Source of the DNA: G963668605 sp963793625
Lineage (GTDB): Bacteria; Acidobacteriota; Terriglobia; Bryobacterales; Bryobacteraceae
DNA: 64,000 nt
Assembly: GCA_963793625.1 (NCBI GenBank)
Contig: CAWCAT010000022.1
Location: forward strand, 1-64,000
Reading direction: 5' to 3'
The notes beneath the pieces are model-generated. The model was not told the origin of the DNA and ran no database searches. It worked only from the letters and a program-made list of their open reading frames with translations. Of the stretch, positions 48,066 to 58,022 are shown piece after piece. Every line of letters begins with the position of its first letter. Within the stretch, counting starts at the first letter, position 1. Position numbers and translations under genes: made by a program.

Positions 48066-49666
48066 GCGACAGGAACGGCACGGTCTTGGTTGTGGACGAC
48101 GACCCGCAGGCACTAGCCTCGCTGATGAGCGTATTAGAGAAGGAAGGCTATCGGGTGCAGCCGGCTGACAGCGGGAAACTGGCCCTGATTTCCGTGGCGG
48201 CACAGCCGCCGGATCTGATTCTGCTGGATGTCAAGATGCCCGGCCTGGATGGGTTCGAGGTCTGCAGGCGGCTAAGAGAGACCGAAGCCGGCCGGCGAAT
48301 TCCCGTAATGTTCGTTAGTGCTGCCTGCGAGAAAGAAGAATGGGTGAAGGGCCTCTCGTTGGGTGCGGTCGACTTCCTCTCGAAGCCGTTTCAGCAGGAA
48401 GAACTGTTGGCCCGCGTGCGGACTCACGTGGAGTTGGGACGTCTTCAGGCCGATCTGGAAGCACGGGTAGCGCAGCGCTCGGTCGAATTGCAGAATGCGA
48501 TCGAGCAATTGCAGCTCGAGGTGGCGGAGCGGCTTCGAGTGGAGCACGCGCTACGCGAGAGCGAGCAGAGGTTCCGGCAAATCGCCAATGCCGCTCCGGT
48601 AATTATCTGGACGTCGGACCCGGACAATCGCGTGGATTTCCGCAACGAATATGCGCAGGCCTTCACCGGGCTGAGCATGAGCGAACTGATCGAGGGTTGG
48701 AACGAGCTGGTCCATCCAGAGGATCTGGAGCGCCAACAGCGAGAATATTTGCAGGGCCTCGAATCCCGGAGCACCTTTCAACTGGAGTACCGGATGAGAC
48801 GGGCGGATCGCAAATACCGCTGGATGCTAGAGAAGGGGACCCCGCGTTTCCTCCGGAACGGCGATTTCGCGGGCTTTGTCGGGATCGTGTTCGACCTTAC
48901 CGACGTCAAGCGCAACTACGAGAGGGCGCTCCGGGAAAAGAATTTTGAGAATCTCCGGATGCTGACGGCGGGCATCGCGCACGACTTTAATTCGCTGGTG
49001 GGCGCGATTATTGGAGAGGTCGATATCGCCCTGTACGATATGCCACCGGATTCTCCCGGCCGTGATAACGTCGCGAGAATCGATGGTGTGGCGAAGCGCG
49101 CAGCGGAAATCGTGCGGCTGCTTCACGCATATTTAGGCGACCGGTGCGACGCAGACTGCTCCGAACTGATGGATGTCGGTGCGGTGGTGCAGGAGATCGT
49201 GCCGCATCTCAAGAAGTCAGTTCTGAAACAGGCTCAAATTCGCACGAATCTCTCGCCCAAACTCCCTTCGGTCCGGGGAAACCCGTTGCAGATGCGGCTG
49301 GTGGTCTTGAACCTCATCATCAACGCTCTAGAGGCGCTTGAAGGAGAGAAGGGGCTTGTCACGATCGGCACCACTCCGATAGAAATTCGCGGGGACTCCG
49401 CGGACGAAAATCGGCACGGTCTGCCTGATGGTTCCTACGTGAAGCTGGAAGTCGCCGATACAGGGAGCGGGATGCGCGAAGAGGTACAGGAACGGATATT
49501 TGATCCTTACTTTAGCACCAAGTTTCTGGGGCGGGGCCTCGGCCTCGCCGCGGTCGAAGGTATCATACGTTTGCACCACGGGGCCATCAAGGTCAGGAGT
49601 TCGCCAGGCGAGGGTTCGACGTTCGAGGTGCTGCTACCAAGAACGAACAACACAGGGGAGTTGTGA
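48062..49666 (+). CDS. Receiver-PAS-histidine kinase
   Basis: The ATG overlaps the upstream stop (ATGA). The 534-residue soluble protein starts with a receiver (VLVVDDDPQALASLMSVLE; Asp56 in LILLDVKMPG; Lys in DFLSKPFQQ), then a coiled linker (LEARVAQRSVELQNAIEQLQ), a PAS domain at 165-285 (APVIIWTSDPDNRVDFRNEY) and a kinase with His307 in LTAGIAHDFNSLVGAI. The ATPase domain has RLVVLNLIINALEALEG and VADTGSGM, then KFLGRGLGLAAVEGII. It may take phosphate from the upstream hybrid kinase at its receiver and pass a signal on. No DNA-binding output is present. Confidence 0.88.
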   Translation: MSDRNGTVLVVDDDPQALASLMSVLEKEGYRVQPADSGKLALISVAAQPPDLILLDVKMPGLDGFEVCRRLRETEAGRRIPVMFVSAACEKEEWVKGLSLGAVDFLSKPFQQEELLARVRTHVELGRLQADLEARVAQRSVELQNAIEQLQLEVAERLRVEHALRESEQRFRQIANAAPVIIWTSDPDNRVDFRNEYAQAFTGLSMSELIEGWNELVHPEDLERQQREYLQGLESRSTFQLEYRMRRADRKYRWMLEKGTPRFLRNGDFAGFVGIVFDLTDVKRNYERALREKNFENLRMLTAGIAHDFNSLVGAIIGEVDIALYDMPPDSPGRDNVARIDGVAKRAAEIVRLLHAYLGDRCDADCSELMDVGAVVQEIVPHLKKSVLKQAQIRTNLSPKLPSVRGNPLQMRLVVLNLIINALEALEGEKGLVTIGTTPIEIRGDSADENRHGLPDGSYVKLEVADTGSGMREEVQERIFDPYFSTKFLGRGLGLAAVEGIIRLHHGAIKVRSSPGEGSTFEVLLPRTNNTGEL

Positions 49667-49719
49667 CAGGGATCTGACTAGGTATAACCTGCTTCCTCAG
49701 TGAGGATCGCAATGAACTT

Positions 49720-50404
49720 TAATAGAGCTCGCTGCCATGTCCCTCACAGTCGTGCTTCGGGTGCGTCTTTCTTGAAGAAGCCGCGGCTGCGCAGGCATAT
49801 TTTTCGCGCGCACTGGCCGGCGACCAGCGGCCTTTTGACTTTCGGCTGCGCCGCGCGGATGGGATCGCCGATATGGGTCAGCATTTCCTGCATGCCAATG
49901 TGCGATGAGGCGGGCGCTACGGTTGCGATCCAAGGTCTATTCTCGGACATCAGCAAGCGCAAAAGGGCCGAGGAAGCTTTGCGGAAAAGCGAAAAACTTT
50001 GCGCAACCTGCTGGAAAGCCTACCCATAATTGGAGATCCGGCGAGTGGTCATGAACCTGAGCTTCAACGCCTCTGAGTCGCTTCTCGGCAGGCCAGGATC
50101 GATTACGGTCAGAACAGCGCGCGTACCCTTGGGGAGAGCCGCTGGCTCCATCCTGCTGGATGTGCTGGATACCGGCTGCGGCATGACTGAAGACGTAAAG
50201 GCAAAGATCTTCGATCCGTTTTACGCGACACGATTTGTGGGCCGCGGCTTGGGCCTGACCACCGTGCAGGGGATCGTTCGCCAGCATCGCGGCTGGATCG
50301 AAGTCGAAGCACACCCGGTCAGGGTAGCCGGTTCTCCGTCTTTCTACCCGGCGCCGCCGGACAACCCTCTACGGAACCGTCTGTCGCCTCAGGAGCAGTC
50401 GTGA
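49720..50404 (+). pseudogene. Histidine kinase gene lacking HisKA, decayed
   Basis: Pieces of a PAS domain (FDFRLRRADGIADMGQHFLH in one frame, GATVAIQGLFSDISKRKRAE in another) are followed directly by the second half of an ATPase domain (RRVVMNLSFNASESLLGRPG, DVLDTGCGMTEDVKAKIFDP, FVGRGLGLTTVQGIVRQHRG). The HisKA domain and the phosphorylated His are missing, so about 100-150 codons have been lost. The last frame ends with a stop that overlaps the GTG start of the next gene, the arrangement of a PAS-kinase-receiver gene now split. Confidence 0.75.
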
Positions 50405-50784
50405 CCGCGCCAAGTACAACCGTGCTGTTCATCGAAGACGAGGACACACTGCGATCGGCGGTGACCGAGATGCTTCTCAAGAGGAACTTTCACGTGATCG
50501 AGGCCGCGGACGGGGCGAGCGCGATCGAGAGATTCCAGGCGGATCCGGCCGGCATCGGCGTGGTCCTCCTGGATCTCAGCCTACCCGGGATGCAGGGTGG
50601 TGAAGTCTTCGAAGAACTGCGCCGGATCAGGCCAGACGTGAAAGTGATTCTCAGCACCGCGTGCAGTTGGGAGACCGCGATGTCGGAAATCGGAGCATGC
50701 ACTCCGGCGGGATTTATTCAGAAGCCCTACCGTACCGACGAGTTGGTAAGGCTGCTGCAAAAGGCAGCGGGAGCAAATCGCTAG
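50401..50784 (+). CDS. CheY-like receiver protein
   Basis: The 127-residue product is a canonical receiver: VLFIEDEDTLRSAVTEMLL with the acidic pair, VVLLDLSLPGMQGGEVF with Asp58, VILSTACSWETAM with the switch Ser/Thr and AGFIQKPYRTDEL with the Lys-Pro. The GTG start overlaps the stop of the dead kinase by four bases. It probably once formed the C-terminal receiver of that hybrid kinase or was translated together with it. Its present partner may be one of the two intact kinases upstream. Confidence 0.85.
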   Translation: MTAPSTTVLFIEDEDTLRSAVTEMLLKRNFHVIEAADGASAIERFQADPAGIGVVLLDLSLPGMQGGEVFEELRRIRPDVKVILSTACSWETAMSEIGACTPAGFIQKPYRTDELVRLLQKAAGANR

Positions 50785-50907
50785 ACGGCAAGGATCTAGT
50801 TGCCAGGCATCCGACCGCCGCCTGACCACCGCCGGTTTTTTTAGATCCAACGTTCTGCGCTGGGCATCACGAGAACGCTGAGAACGCTGAATCCGAGCGG
50901 GGAGTAT

Positions 50908-51444
50908 ATGAAGAGAATCCTCATCACCACTACGTGTCTCCTTTTGGCCGCTACCGCACTACAGCCACAGACGACGGTAAAACCCGCATCGAAGGCTGCC
51001 GGCCTGGGCAAGGAGGATGCGGTATCCAACGAAGAAATGAACCTCCGCGCCTATATCGAGTTGCTGCGGACGGACTTCAGAAAGACCAGATCACAGATTC
51101 TCGGCGAAGTCTTGGCGCTTGACGCCGACCAGTCGGTCAAGTTCTGGCCTATCTACAAGGAGTTCGAGGCTGAATACATGAGTCTTGGAGACCAGATTGT
51201 GGCCTTGCTTAAAGGCTATGCGGAGCACTACGACAGTCTCACGGACGCTACAGCCGACCAACTTGCAAATCAGGTGCTGAGCATCGAGCAGCAGCGGACT
51301 TCCCTGAAGAAGAAATACTACGGTCGCTTGAAAGACGGGCTCGGCGCCGTCACGGCAGCCCGGTTCTTGCAGATAGAAAACCAGTTGGAACGAATCTCCG
51401 ATCTGCAGATCGCCGCGGGATTGCCGGTGATTCGCCAACGATAA
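50908..51444 (+). CDS. Exported helical protein, Spy/CpxP-like character
   Basis: The 178-residue product has a signal peptide (RILITTTCLLLAATALQ) and a helical body. EEMNLRAYIELLRTDFRKTR, SQILGEVLALDADQSVKFWP, IYKEFEAEYMSLGDQIVALL and SLKKKYYGRLKDGLGAVTAA, with LQIENQLERISDLQIA at the end, recall periplasmic LTxxQ/Spy-type proteins and a group of similar acidobacterial hypotheticals. Spy-like proteins act as periplasmic chaperones or stress sensors. There is no direct motif, so the role is a guess. It lies 11 bases before the next exported-protein gene. Confidence 0.6.
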   Translation: MKRILITTTCLLLAATALQPQTTVKPASKAAGLGKEDAVSNEEMNLRAYIELLRTDFRKTRSQILGEVLALDADQSVKFWPIYKEFEAEYMSLGDQIVALLKGYAEHYDSLTDATADQLANQVLSIEQQRTSLKKKYYGRLKDGLGAVTAARFLQIENQLERISDLQIAAGLPVIRQR

Positions 51445-51455
51445 GGAGGGGACCA

Positions 51456-52211
51456 TTGAGACGCGGCGGTTTGTTGATCACAATTCTGACGTTGGCATTC
51501 GCTGCTCCATCGGTTGACGCCGATACACTAGTTATGCGGGACGGCAGAGCGGTCGACGGCACGCTTCTGGGCGCAACCGCCCGCCAGATTGAGTTTTTGC
51601 CAGCTTCCGGAAAATCGATGAGGGTCCCGCTCGAAACCGTTGGGTTCATCAGTTTTGCAGAGCCGCCGGTGAGTTCCCCACCTCCGCCACGCACGCGGGC
51701 ACGCAAGCCGGTCACCATTCCTGCGGGAACCACCTTCCGCGTGCGGACGGTGGACAAAATCGATGTTGATCACACGCAGGCCGGGGCGAAATTCCGCGGC
51801 ACGGTTGACGATCCTATTATGGTGGGCGGTGACGTGATTGTGCCTAGCGGCGTGGATGTCGTGATGGTGGCCGCCAAAGTTCAGCAGGGTGGAAAAATGA
51901 AAGGCAGCGACCTGATCGAGTTGAAGGTCAACTCCATTAACCTCGCCGGCCGCTCGTATCCGGTGGTGACCAGTATTTCGGAGACGAAGTCCGCCGGCGA
52001 GGGCAAGAAAACGGCCAAGAAGGTGGTGGGCGGCGCCGGGCTCGGAGCTATTATCGGAGGCGTTGCGGGAGGTGGCATGGGAGCGGGTATTGGTGCTCTC
52101 GTCGGCGGAGCGGGCGGTACCGTACTTGCCGCCACGAGCCAGCCGCACCTGAAGATCCCGCCGGAGACCCGATTGCAGTTCCAATTGATGGCAGACTGCA
52201 AAGTGCAGTAA
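51456..52211 (+). CDS. Exported protein with glycine-zipper segment
   Basis: AAGGAGGGG at 51443-51451 directs a TTG start at 51456. A signal peptide (LLITILTLAFAAPSVDAD) is followed by a small domain like that in the DUF481 gene's N-terminus (TLVMRDGRAVDGTLLGATAR), a proline-rich linker and a beta region (IPAGTTFRVRTVDKIDVDHT, GDVIVPSGVDVVMVAAKVQQ). Near the end a glycine-zipper run (GLGAIIGGVAGGGMGAGIGA) is typical of membrane-inserting outer-membrane or surface proteins. Function unknown. It ends 13 bases before the third kinase gene, which suggests one transcript. Confidence 0.65.
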   Translation: MRRGGLLITILTLAFAAPSVDADTLVMRDGRAVDGTLLGATARQIEFLPASGKSMRVPLETVGFISFAEPPVSSPPPPRTRARKPVTIPAGTTFRVRTVDKIDVDHTQAGAKFRGTVDDPIMVGGDVIVPSGVDVVMVAAKVQQGGKMKGSDLIELKVNSINLAGRSYPVVTSISETKSAGEGKKTAKKVVGGAGLGAIIGGVAGGGMGAGIGALVGGAGGTVLAATSQPHLKIPPETRLQFQLMADCKVQ

Positions 52212-52224
52212 CGTATGAAAACTC

Positions 52225-54282
52225 ATGTCTAAACAAGCGGAGGCCACGCGCTCGCGAGCTCGGAAGGAAGCCGAGCAGCGCCGTAGGGTGTTGGAGATTG
52301 CGAAAGGGCTTTCTGCAACTCTGGGAAGCGATTTTTTCCATTCGGTAGTCAGTCAGCTGGCAGCCACTTTCCAGGCCGATTGTGTATTTCTTGGGGAGGT
52401 GGCCGGCACGCCCCCCGACCGCATCAGGACCTTGGCTGTCAGCGGCCCAAAGGTCTCGGAGAATTTCGAGCAGCGCATTTCCGGCACGGCATCAGGCCAA
52501 GTGCTGGGAAACGGCTTATTTGCCTGCAGCAAGGGCGTGCGGCGTCTGTTCCCCTCGGATGATTGGGTCGAGGCCCTGGACGCGGAGGGATTCATCGGCA
52601 TTCGCCTGTCCGATTCGGCGGGGCAGCCCGCGGGCCTCCTCGCGATGGTTTCTCAAGACGGGTTTACCAACATCGAGGTCATAAAACCCGTGCTGGAAAC
52701 TTTCGTGCCGCGTGCTGCCGCCGAACTCGAACGAAAACGGTCAGACGACGTCCACAGGGAGAACGAGGAGCGTTACCACGCGTTTATCTCCGCAAATCCG
52801 GACGCCATGTGGCGCATCGAAATGGAGCAACCGGTGCCACTCAGCCTTTCGGAAGAGGAACAGATCGACCGTATTTGCCGTTTTGGATATCTGGCCGAGT
52901 GTAACAACGCTTTGGCGCAGCTGGCCGGTGTTGAAAGCACAGAGGAGTTAGTGGGTTCGCGATTTGGCGAAATCACGGCCCGAATTACCTGGGCAAGGGA
53001 AGAGTTGCGCTCCGCGATCCGTTCCGGCTTTCGCACAATGACAGTCGAGGCAACCCCCAACGACAGCGCGTGGGCCTATCGATTGAGGACCCAGTTCGGG
53101 ATCGTAGAAAACGGTGCGCTTCGCCGGATATGGGGAACCACGCGCGATATCACCACGTTGAGGCGGACAGAACTTTCGTTGGCAGCTTCCGAAAGGCGTT
53201 TTCGCGAGGTATTGGAAGGAATTCAACTCCCTGCTGTTATGCTCGATCTTCACGGAGCGATTGAGTTTGCCAACGAGTGCTTCCTTCGCCTGGCGCAGCG
53301 GTCGATACAAGAGATATCGACTCTGACTTGGCTGAACGGGGTAATCCCCGATGGCGAAACCGAGACGTGGAAGGCGGCAATAGTGCCGGATGAGCGCGGC
53401 CGTCATGCTGGATTCCACTTTGTGGGGTCAATTATTTCGCCGGATGCACGTCCTCGCGTGATCGCCTGGGATACCATTAGCCTCTCTAATCAAGACAACG
53501 AACTTGCGGGCCTGGCCGCGATCGGGCGGGACATAACGCACCAGACAGCCCTCGAGACAGAGATTCTAGAGGTGCAGAAACTCGAGAGCATCGGCCGCCT
53601 TGCCGCCGGCGTGGCACACGATTTCAACAATCTGCTGACGGTCGTCCTGGGGCACACCATGCTACTCCTTGAGCAGATCCCGGAATCCGATTCGGTGCAC
53701 GAGCGCCTTTCCGAGATTCAGACCGCTGCCACGCAATGTATCCGTCTGACCGGGGAATTGTTGGCTTTCGGCCGCAAGCAGTATCTGCGGCCGACCCTCA
53801 TCAGCCTCAATGACGTGATTTCCAGCCACGAAGGGATCATCCGCAGTATGATCGGCGAGGGCATCGAGTTGACCATCGATTTGGCATCGGAGGTCGGGCT
53901 CGTGCATGCTGACCCAACGCAGCTCCAACGGGCTCTCGACAACCTGGTCACCAACGCTCGTGATGCGATGCCGCAAGGAGGGAATCTGATCATCGGGACA
54001 TCCAATGTCGCGATCAGTGCCGATGATGCAATGTATCCGGGGATTGAGGGGGGACTTTATGCGCGACTATCGGTGTCCGACAGCGGCGTAGGGCTGACCA
54101 AGGAAATTCGGGAGCACATATTCGAGCCATTCTTCACGACGAAGGAGCAGGGGAAAGGAACCGGCTTGGGTCTTCCCACGGTTCACGGTATCGTGGCGCA
54201 AAGCGGTGGCCACATCGGAGTCCATAGCGAACCAGGCAAGGGAACGTGTTTCGAAATTCTGCTACCGATTGCACGCGACTAA
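52225..54282 (+). CDS. GAF-PAS-PAS histidine kinase
   Basis: The 685-residue soluble protein has a GAF domain at about 20-170 (VVSQLAATFQADCVFLGEVA), a PAS domain with an insertion at 183-315 (RYHAFISANPDAMWRIEMEQ), a second PAS at 325-440 (QLPAVMLDLHGAIEFANECF) and a kinase core with His465 in LAAGVAHDFNNLLTVVLG. The ATPase has RALDNLVTNARDAMPQGG, VSDSGVGLTKEIREHIFEPF and GKGTGLGLPTVHGIV. There is no receiver or membrane segment. The HDFNNLL phosphoacceptor box is that of the HWE/NtrB-like soluble kinases that partner with NtrC-type regulators, so the sigma-54 regulator at 40.4 kb is a possible partner. Confidence 0.88.
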   Translation: MSKQAEATRSRARKEAEQRRRVLEIAKGLSATLGSDFFHSVVSQLAATFQADCVFLGEVAGTPPDRIRTLAVSGPKVSENFEQRISGTASGQVLGNGLFACSKGVRRLFPSDDWVEALDAEGFIGIRLSDSAGQPAGLLAMVSQDGFTNIEVIKPVLETFVPRAAAELERKRSDDVHRENEERYHAFISANPDAMWRIEMEQPVPLSLSEEEQIDRICRFGYLAECNNALAQLAGVESTEELVGSRFGEITARITWAREELRSAIRSGFRTMTVEATPNDSAWAYRLRTQFGIVENGALRRIWGTTRDITTLRRTELSLAASERRFREVLEGIQLPAVMLDLHGAIEFANECFLRLAQRSIQEISTLTWLNGVIPDGETETWKAAIVPDERGRHAGFHFVGSIISPDARPRVIAWDTISLSNQDNELAGLAAIGRDITHQTALETEILEVQKLESIGRLAAGVAHDFNNLLTVVLGHTMLLLEQIPESDSVHERLSEIQTAATQCIRLTGELLAFGRKQYLRPTLISLNDVISSHEGIIRSMIGEGIELTIDLASEVGLVHADPTQLQRALDNLVTNARDAMPQGGNLIIGTSNVAISADDAMYPGIEGGLYARLSVSDSGVGLTKEIREHIFEPFFTTKEQGKGTGLGLPTVHGIVAQSGGHIGVHSEPGKGTCFEILLPIARD

Positions 54283-54339
54283 AAACGAATAGGCGCTCGG
54301 CGGCCATAGCTCTTTGTGGCTGTAACGTAAGCGCAATCG

Positions 54340-55533
54340 TCAAGACCGGGGTTTTATCAACCCAAGCAACAGCCCGGTGTGTCGGGCAATCATCAGTTCC
54401 TCATTGGTGGGGATCACCCATGCCGAAACCGAGCTTTCGGGCGTCGATATCCGGGATGCATTCAGCCCGTTGGCCTTCGTGTCCAGATCAATCCCGAGCC
54501 ATCGGGAAGCCTCGCAAATCCGCCGTCGAATTTCCGCGGAGTTCTCACCGATACCGGCCGTGAACACCAGGGCGTCGATTCCACCCAACACCGCAGCCAG
54601 GGCGCCGATTTCCTTGGCCGCACGGTAAACAAAATAATCAACCGCCAGCCGGGCTCGAGGCTGGCTGCTACCAAGCAGATCCCGCATATCGCTGCTGATT
54701 CCCGAAATTGCCAACAAACCGGATTTCTCATAGAGAATCGATTCCACCAGCTTCGCTGTGAGCCCCAAATTCTGGAAGACATACAAGAGCACGCCGGGGT
54801 CTAACGCACCCGGCCTAGTTCCCATGCAGAGGCCGTCCAGCGCCGTGAACCCCAGAGTGCTGTCGACGCTCTTTCCGTTCTTCAAAGCACACAAGCTGGC
54901 ACCGCTTCCGAGATGGGCAACGATGATACGCCCGGACGCGATTTCGGGCGCGATTTGTGGCAACCTGGACGCCACATATTCGTACGACAAGCCATGAAAG
55001 CCGTATCGCTGAACCTCTCCGTTGCAGATTTCCCCGGGCAGCGGAATCAATTCCGTGACGGGCGCCCGTCCCCGGTGAAAACTGGTGTCGAAACAGGCAA
55101 CCTGCGGTACATGGGGCAGCCGCTGCATGACTGCCTCAATCGCTGCCAGGTTGTGAGGTTGATGCAGAGGGGCCAGCGGCACCAATCGATATAACTCGTC
55201 GAGGACCTGGGGGGTAACGAGAGTTGGGCACGTGAACCGCGACCCCCCGTGTACTACACGATGTCCGACGCCAACCACCCGCGCGCCGCCGTACATGCAT
55301 CTCAACCACGTAGCCAGAGCATCCAGCGCGGTCCCGCCATCGCGCACCGTTGCATCGCACTTTTGATCCAGCAGGATCCGGCCCTCGCCATCCTTTGCGA
55401 AGAGGCGTGGCGCGGTTCCGATGCCCTCGATCTGCCCCCGTGACGCCAAGCGCCAATCTTCGGCCGGTCTGCAGAAAACGCAGAACTTCAGGCTCGACGA
55501 TCCGGCGTTGAGCACGAGAGCGTAGTCATTCAT
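54340..55533 (-). CDS. ackA: Acetate kinase
   Basis: From the ATG at 55533 the product is a 397-residue acetate kinase: ALVLNAGSSSLKFCVF, VGHRVVHGGSRF, QVACFDTSFHRG, YGFHGLSYEYVA, IIVAHLGSGASLCALKNGKS, GTRPGALDPGVLLY, LVFTAGIGENSAEIRRRI. It interconverts acetyl phosphate plus ADP with acetate plus ATP in the cytoplasm. It lies 20 bases after the phosphoketolase gene, so acetyl phosphate made by that enzyme is the evident substrate. It is intact and is the last gene of the operon, converging on the kinase gene at 54282. Confidence 0.93.
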   Translation of the reverse strand: MNDYALVLNAGSSSLKFCVFCRPAEDWRLASRGQIEGIGTAPRLFAKDGEGRILLDQKCDATVRDGGTALDALATWLRCMYGGARVVGVGHRVVHGGSRFTCPTLVTPQVLDELYRLVPLAPLHQPHNLAAIEAVMQRLPHVPQVACFDTSFHRGRAPVTELIPLPGEICNGEVQRYGFHGLSYEYVASRLPQIAPEIASGRIIVAHLGSGASLCALKNGKSVDSTLGFTALDGLCMGTRPGALDPGVLLYVFQNLGLTAKLVESILYEKSGLLAISGISSDMRDLLGSSQPRARLAVDYFVYRAAKEIGALAAVLGGIDALVFTAGIGENSAEIRRRICEASRWLGIDLDTKANGLNASRISTPESSVSAWVIPTNEELMIARHTGLLLGLIKPRS

Positions 55534-55553
55534 GACGAGTGCGTCCCGGTAGT

Positions 55554-58019
55554 TTAGTACGGCCACCTCCAGGCTACAGTCTGGGGATCGTCGATGCCGT
55601 GCGCATAAGCGTAGGTGCGGCAATCGATCTGGATATCGCGGAATTTTTCCTTCGCGTGTGCGCCGATGCTCTGGAGTTGCGGCGTACGGTCGATAACGTC
55701 GATCGCGATGGTGAAGCGATCGATCTCGTTGTTGATGGCGAGTTCCATCGGGGTATTGATATTGCCCTTCTCTTTGTATCCGCGCACGTGCAAATTACTG
55801 TGGTTCGTGCGACGGTACGCTAAGCGGTGAATCAGCCACGGATAGCCGTGGAAATTGAAGATGATCGGCTTATCCACGGTGAACAGGGAGTCAAAGTCGC
55901 GATCCGTCAGGCCGTGAGGGTGCTCGGTGCTGCACTGCAACTTGAACAGGTCCACCACATTGATGAACCGGATCTTGAGATCAGGGAACTCTTCCCGCAG
56001 TAGCGCGACGGCAGCGAGGGCTTCCTGGGTAGGAATGTCACCGGCGGACGCCATCACCACGTCGGGCTCGCAGCCATGGTCGTTGCTGGCCCAATCCCAA
56101 ATACCGATTCCCTTGGTGCAGTGCCGGATAGCGGCATCCATATCCATATACTGCAAGTGCATCTGTTTGTCGGAGACGATCACGTTTACATAGTTCTCGC
56201 TGCGCAGACAATGGTCGGCCACCGAAAGAAGGGAGTTTACGTCAGGCGGAAGGTAGATGCGGGTCACCTCGGCGCTCTTGTTCACGACGACGTCGAGGAA
56301 ACCGGGGTCCTGGTGGGTAAAGCCGTTGTGGTCCTGGCGCCAGACGGTGGACGTGATCAGGAAGTTCAGGGAGGAAATCTCTTCGCGCCAGGACAACTGA
56401 TTGCAGATCGACAGCCACTTGGCATGCTGATTGAACATGGAGTCGATCACATGAACAAACGCTTCATACGATGAAATGAAGCCGTGGCGGCCTGTGAGGA
56501 GGTAACCTTCGAGCATCCCTTCCATGGTGTGTTCGCTAAGCATCTCCATCACGCGCCCATCGGTCGCCAATTCGCCGCCATCGGCGTCTTCCGGAAAGTA
56601 TTCGGCAATCCAGAACTTCTTGCTCACTTCATAGATATCGTGGAGCTTGTTAGAGGTATTCTCATCCGGGCCGAAAACCCGAAAGCGATCCATGTTCAGT
56701 TTCATGACGTCCCGGAGGAAGGCCCCGAGAGGACGGGTGTTCTCGGCTTCGATCTGACCAGGCTTGGCGACGTTCTGGCGATACGAACGGAAGTCTGGGA
56801 GGCGTAAGGCTTTCTTGACTAGCCCGCCGTTGGCGTGCGGGTTCGCGCTCATCCGGCGGATGCCGGCGGGAGCAAGCGCTTTGAGCTCGGGAATCAGCCT
56901 GCCATCCGCGTCGAAGAGCTCTTCCGGTTTTTGCGCGCGCATCCACTCTTCGAGGGCCTTGAGCTGCTCTGGATTCTTCTTCACATCCGCCATGGGGACC
57001 TGATGCGCGCGCCAATAACCCTCCAGCCGGTGTCCACCGACCTTCTGCCGGCGCGGTCCAGCCTTTCGGTGTGCGCAGCACAATCATGGGCCAGCGGGGC
57101 CGCCGGCAGATCCCGGAGCTGCGGGCCTCCTGCTGGCTTTTCCGGATGTCGGAAACGCATTGTTCCACCGTAGCCGCCATGGCCTGATGCATGCTCTCGG
57201 GGTCGGAGCCCTCCACAAAATAGGGGGTCCAGCCGTAGCCACGAAACAGATTTTCCACCTCTTCATGGCTGATGCGGGCCAGCAAGGTTGGATTGTTGAT
57301 CTTGTAGCCGTTGAGGTGCAGAATCGGGAGAACCGCTCCATCGCGAATGGGGTTCAAGAACTTGCTGATGTGCCATGAAGTCGCCAGGGGACCGGTTTCC
57401 GCTTCGCCGTCCCCGACGACGGCGGCGACGATCAGGTCTGGGTTGTCGAAGGCGGCGCCGCAGGCATGAGAAAGCACGTACCCGAGCTCGCCGCCTTCAT
57501 GGATCGATCCGGGCGTTTCGGGAGTGCAGTGACTGCCGATGCCCCCGGGAAAGAGAATTGTTTGAAGAATTCCCGCAGGCCGGCGGTATCTTCGCTCTTG
57601 TCGGTGTAAATCTCGGAGTACGTGCCTTCCAGGTAGACCGGGCCCAGAACGCCGGGAGCGCCGTGCCCTGGTCCGGCAAGGAAGATCATGTCCAAGTCGT
57701 ATTTCTTGATCAGCCGGTTCAGGTGAATGTAGGTGAAAGCGAGGCCGGGGCTCGCTCCCCAGTGCCCGAGGAGCCGGTTCTTGATGTGCTCCGGCTTGAG
57801 GGGTTCCTGCAGAAGGGGATTGTCCTGCAGATAGATCATGCCAAGACTCAGGTAGTTGCATGCCCGCCAGTAGGCATGGGTTTTGCGCAGTGCCTCGGCG
57901 TCAAGCGGTGTTCCCTGTACAGTCGATCTCGCCTTCCCGTACGCGCTCAGAAGGCTCTGTTCTGCTGTTTCGGCAACGGAAGGGAAAGGCGTGCCCTTTA
58001 CTATTGCTCTGGTTGCCAT
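55554..58019 (-). CDS. xfp: Xylulose-5-phosphate/fructose-6-phosphate phosphoketolase, two frameshifts
   Basis: The enzyme splits X5P or F6P with phosphate to acetyl phosphate and a triose or erythrose phosphate. The ATG at 58019 follows AGGAG and lies three bases after the glgX stop. Motifs are YLSLGMIYLQDNPLL, GHWGASPGLAFTYIHLNRLI and MIFLAGPGHGAPGVLGPVYL; after a frame change near 57545, GGELGYVLSHACGAAFDNPD and AAVVGDGEAETGPLATSWH (thiamine-diphosphate site); and after a second change near 57045, YRQNVAKPGQIEAENTRPLG and GDIPTQEALAAVALLREEFP. The last part to 55554 is intact, ending with RTYAYAHGIDDPQTVAWRWP. Repaired length of about 820 residues is normal. Confidence 0.9.
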
Positions 58020-58022
58020 GTG

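Noticed and set aside
50824..50842. Seven-T run after a GC-rich stretch downstream of the CheY-like gene
   Set aside because: No inverted repeat directly precedes the T run, so an intrinsic terminator is not supported.
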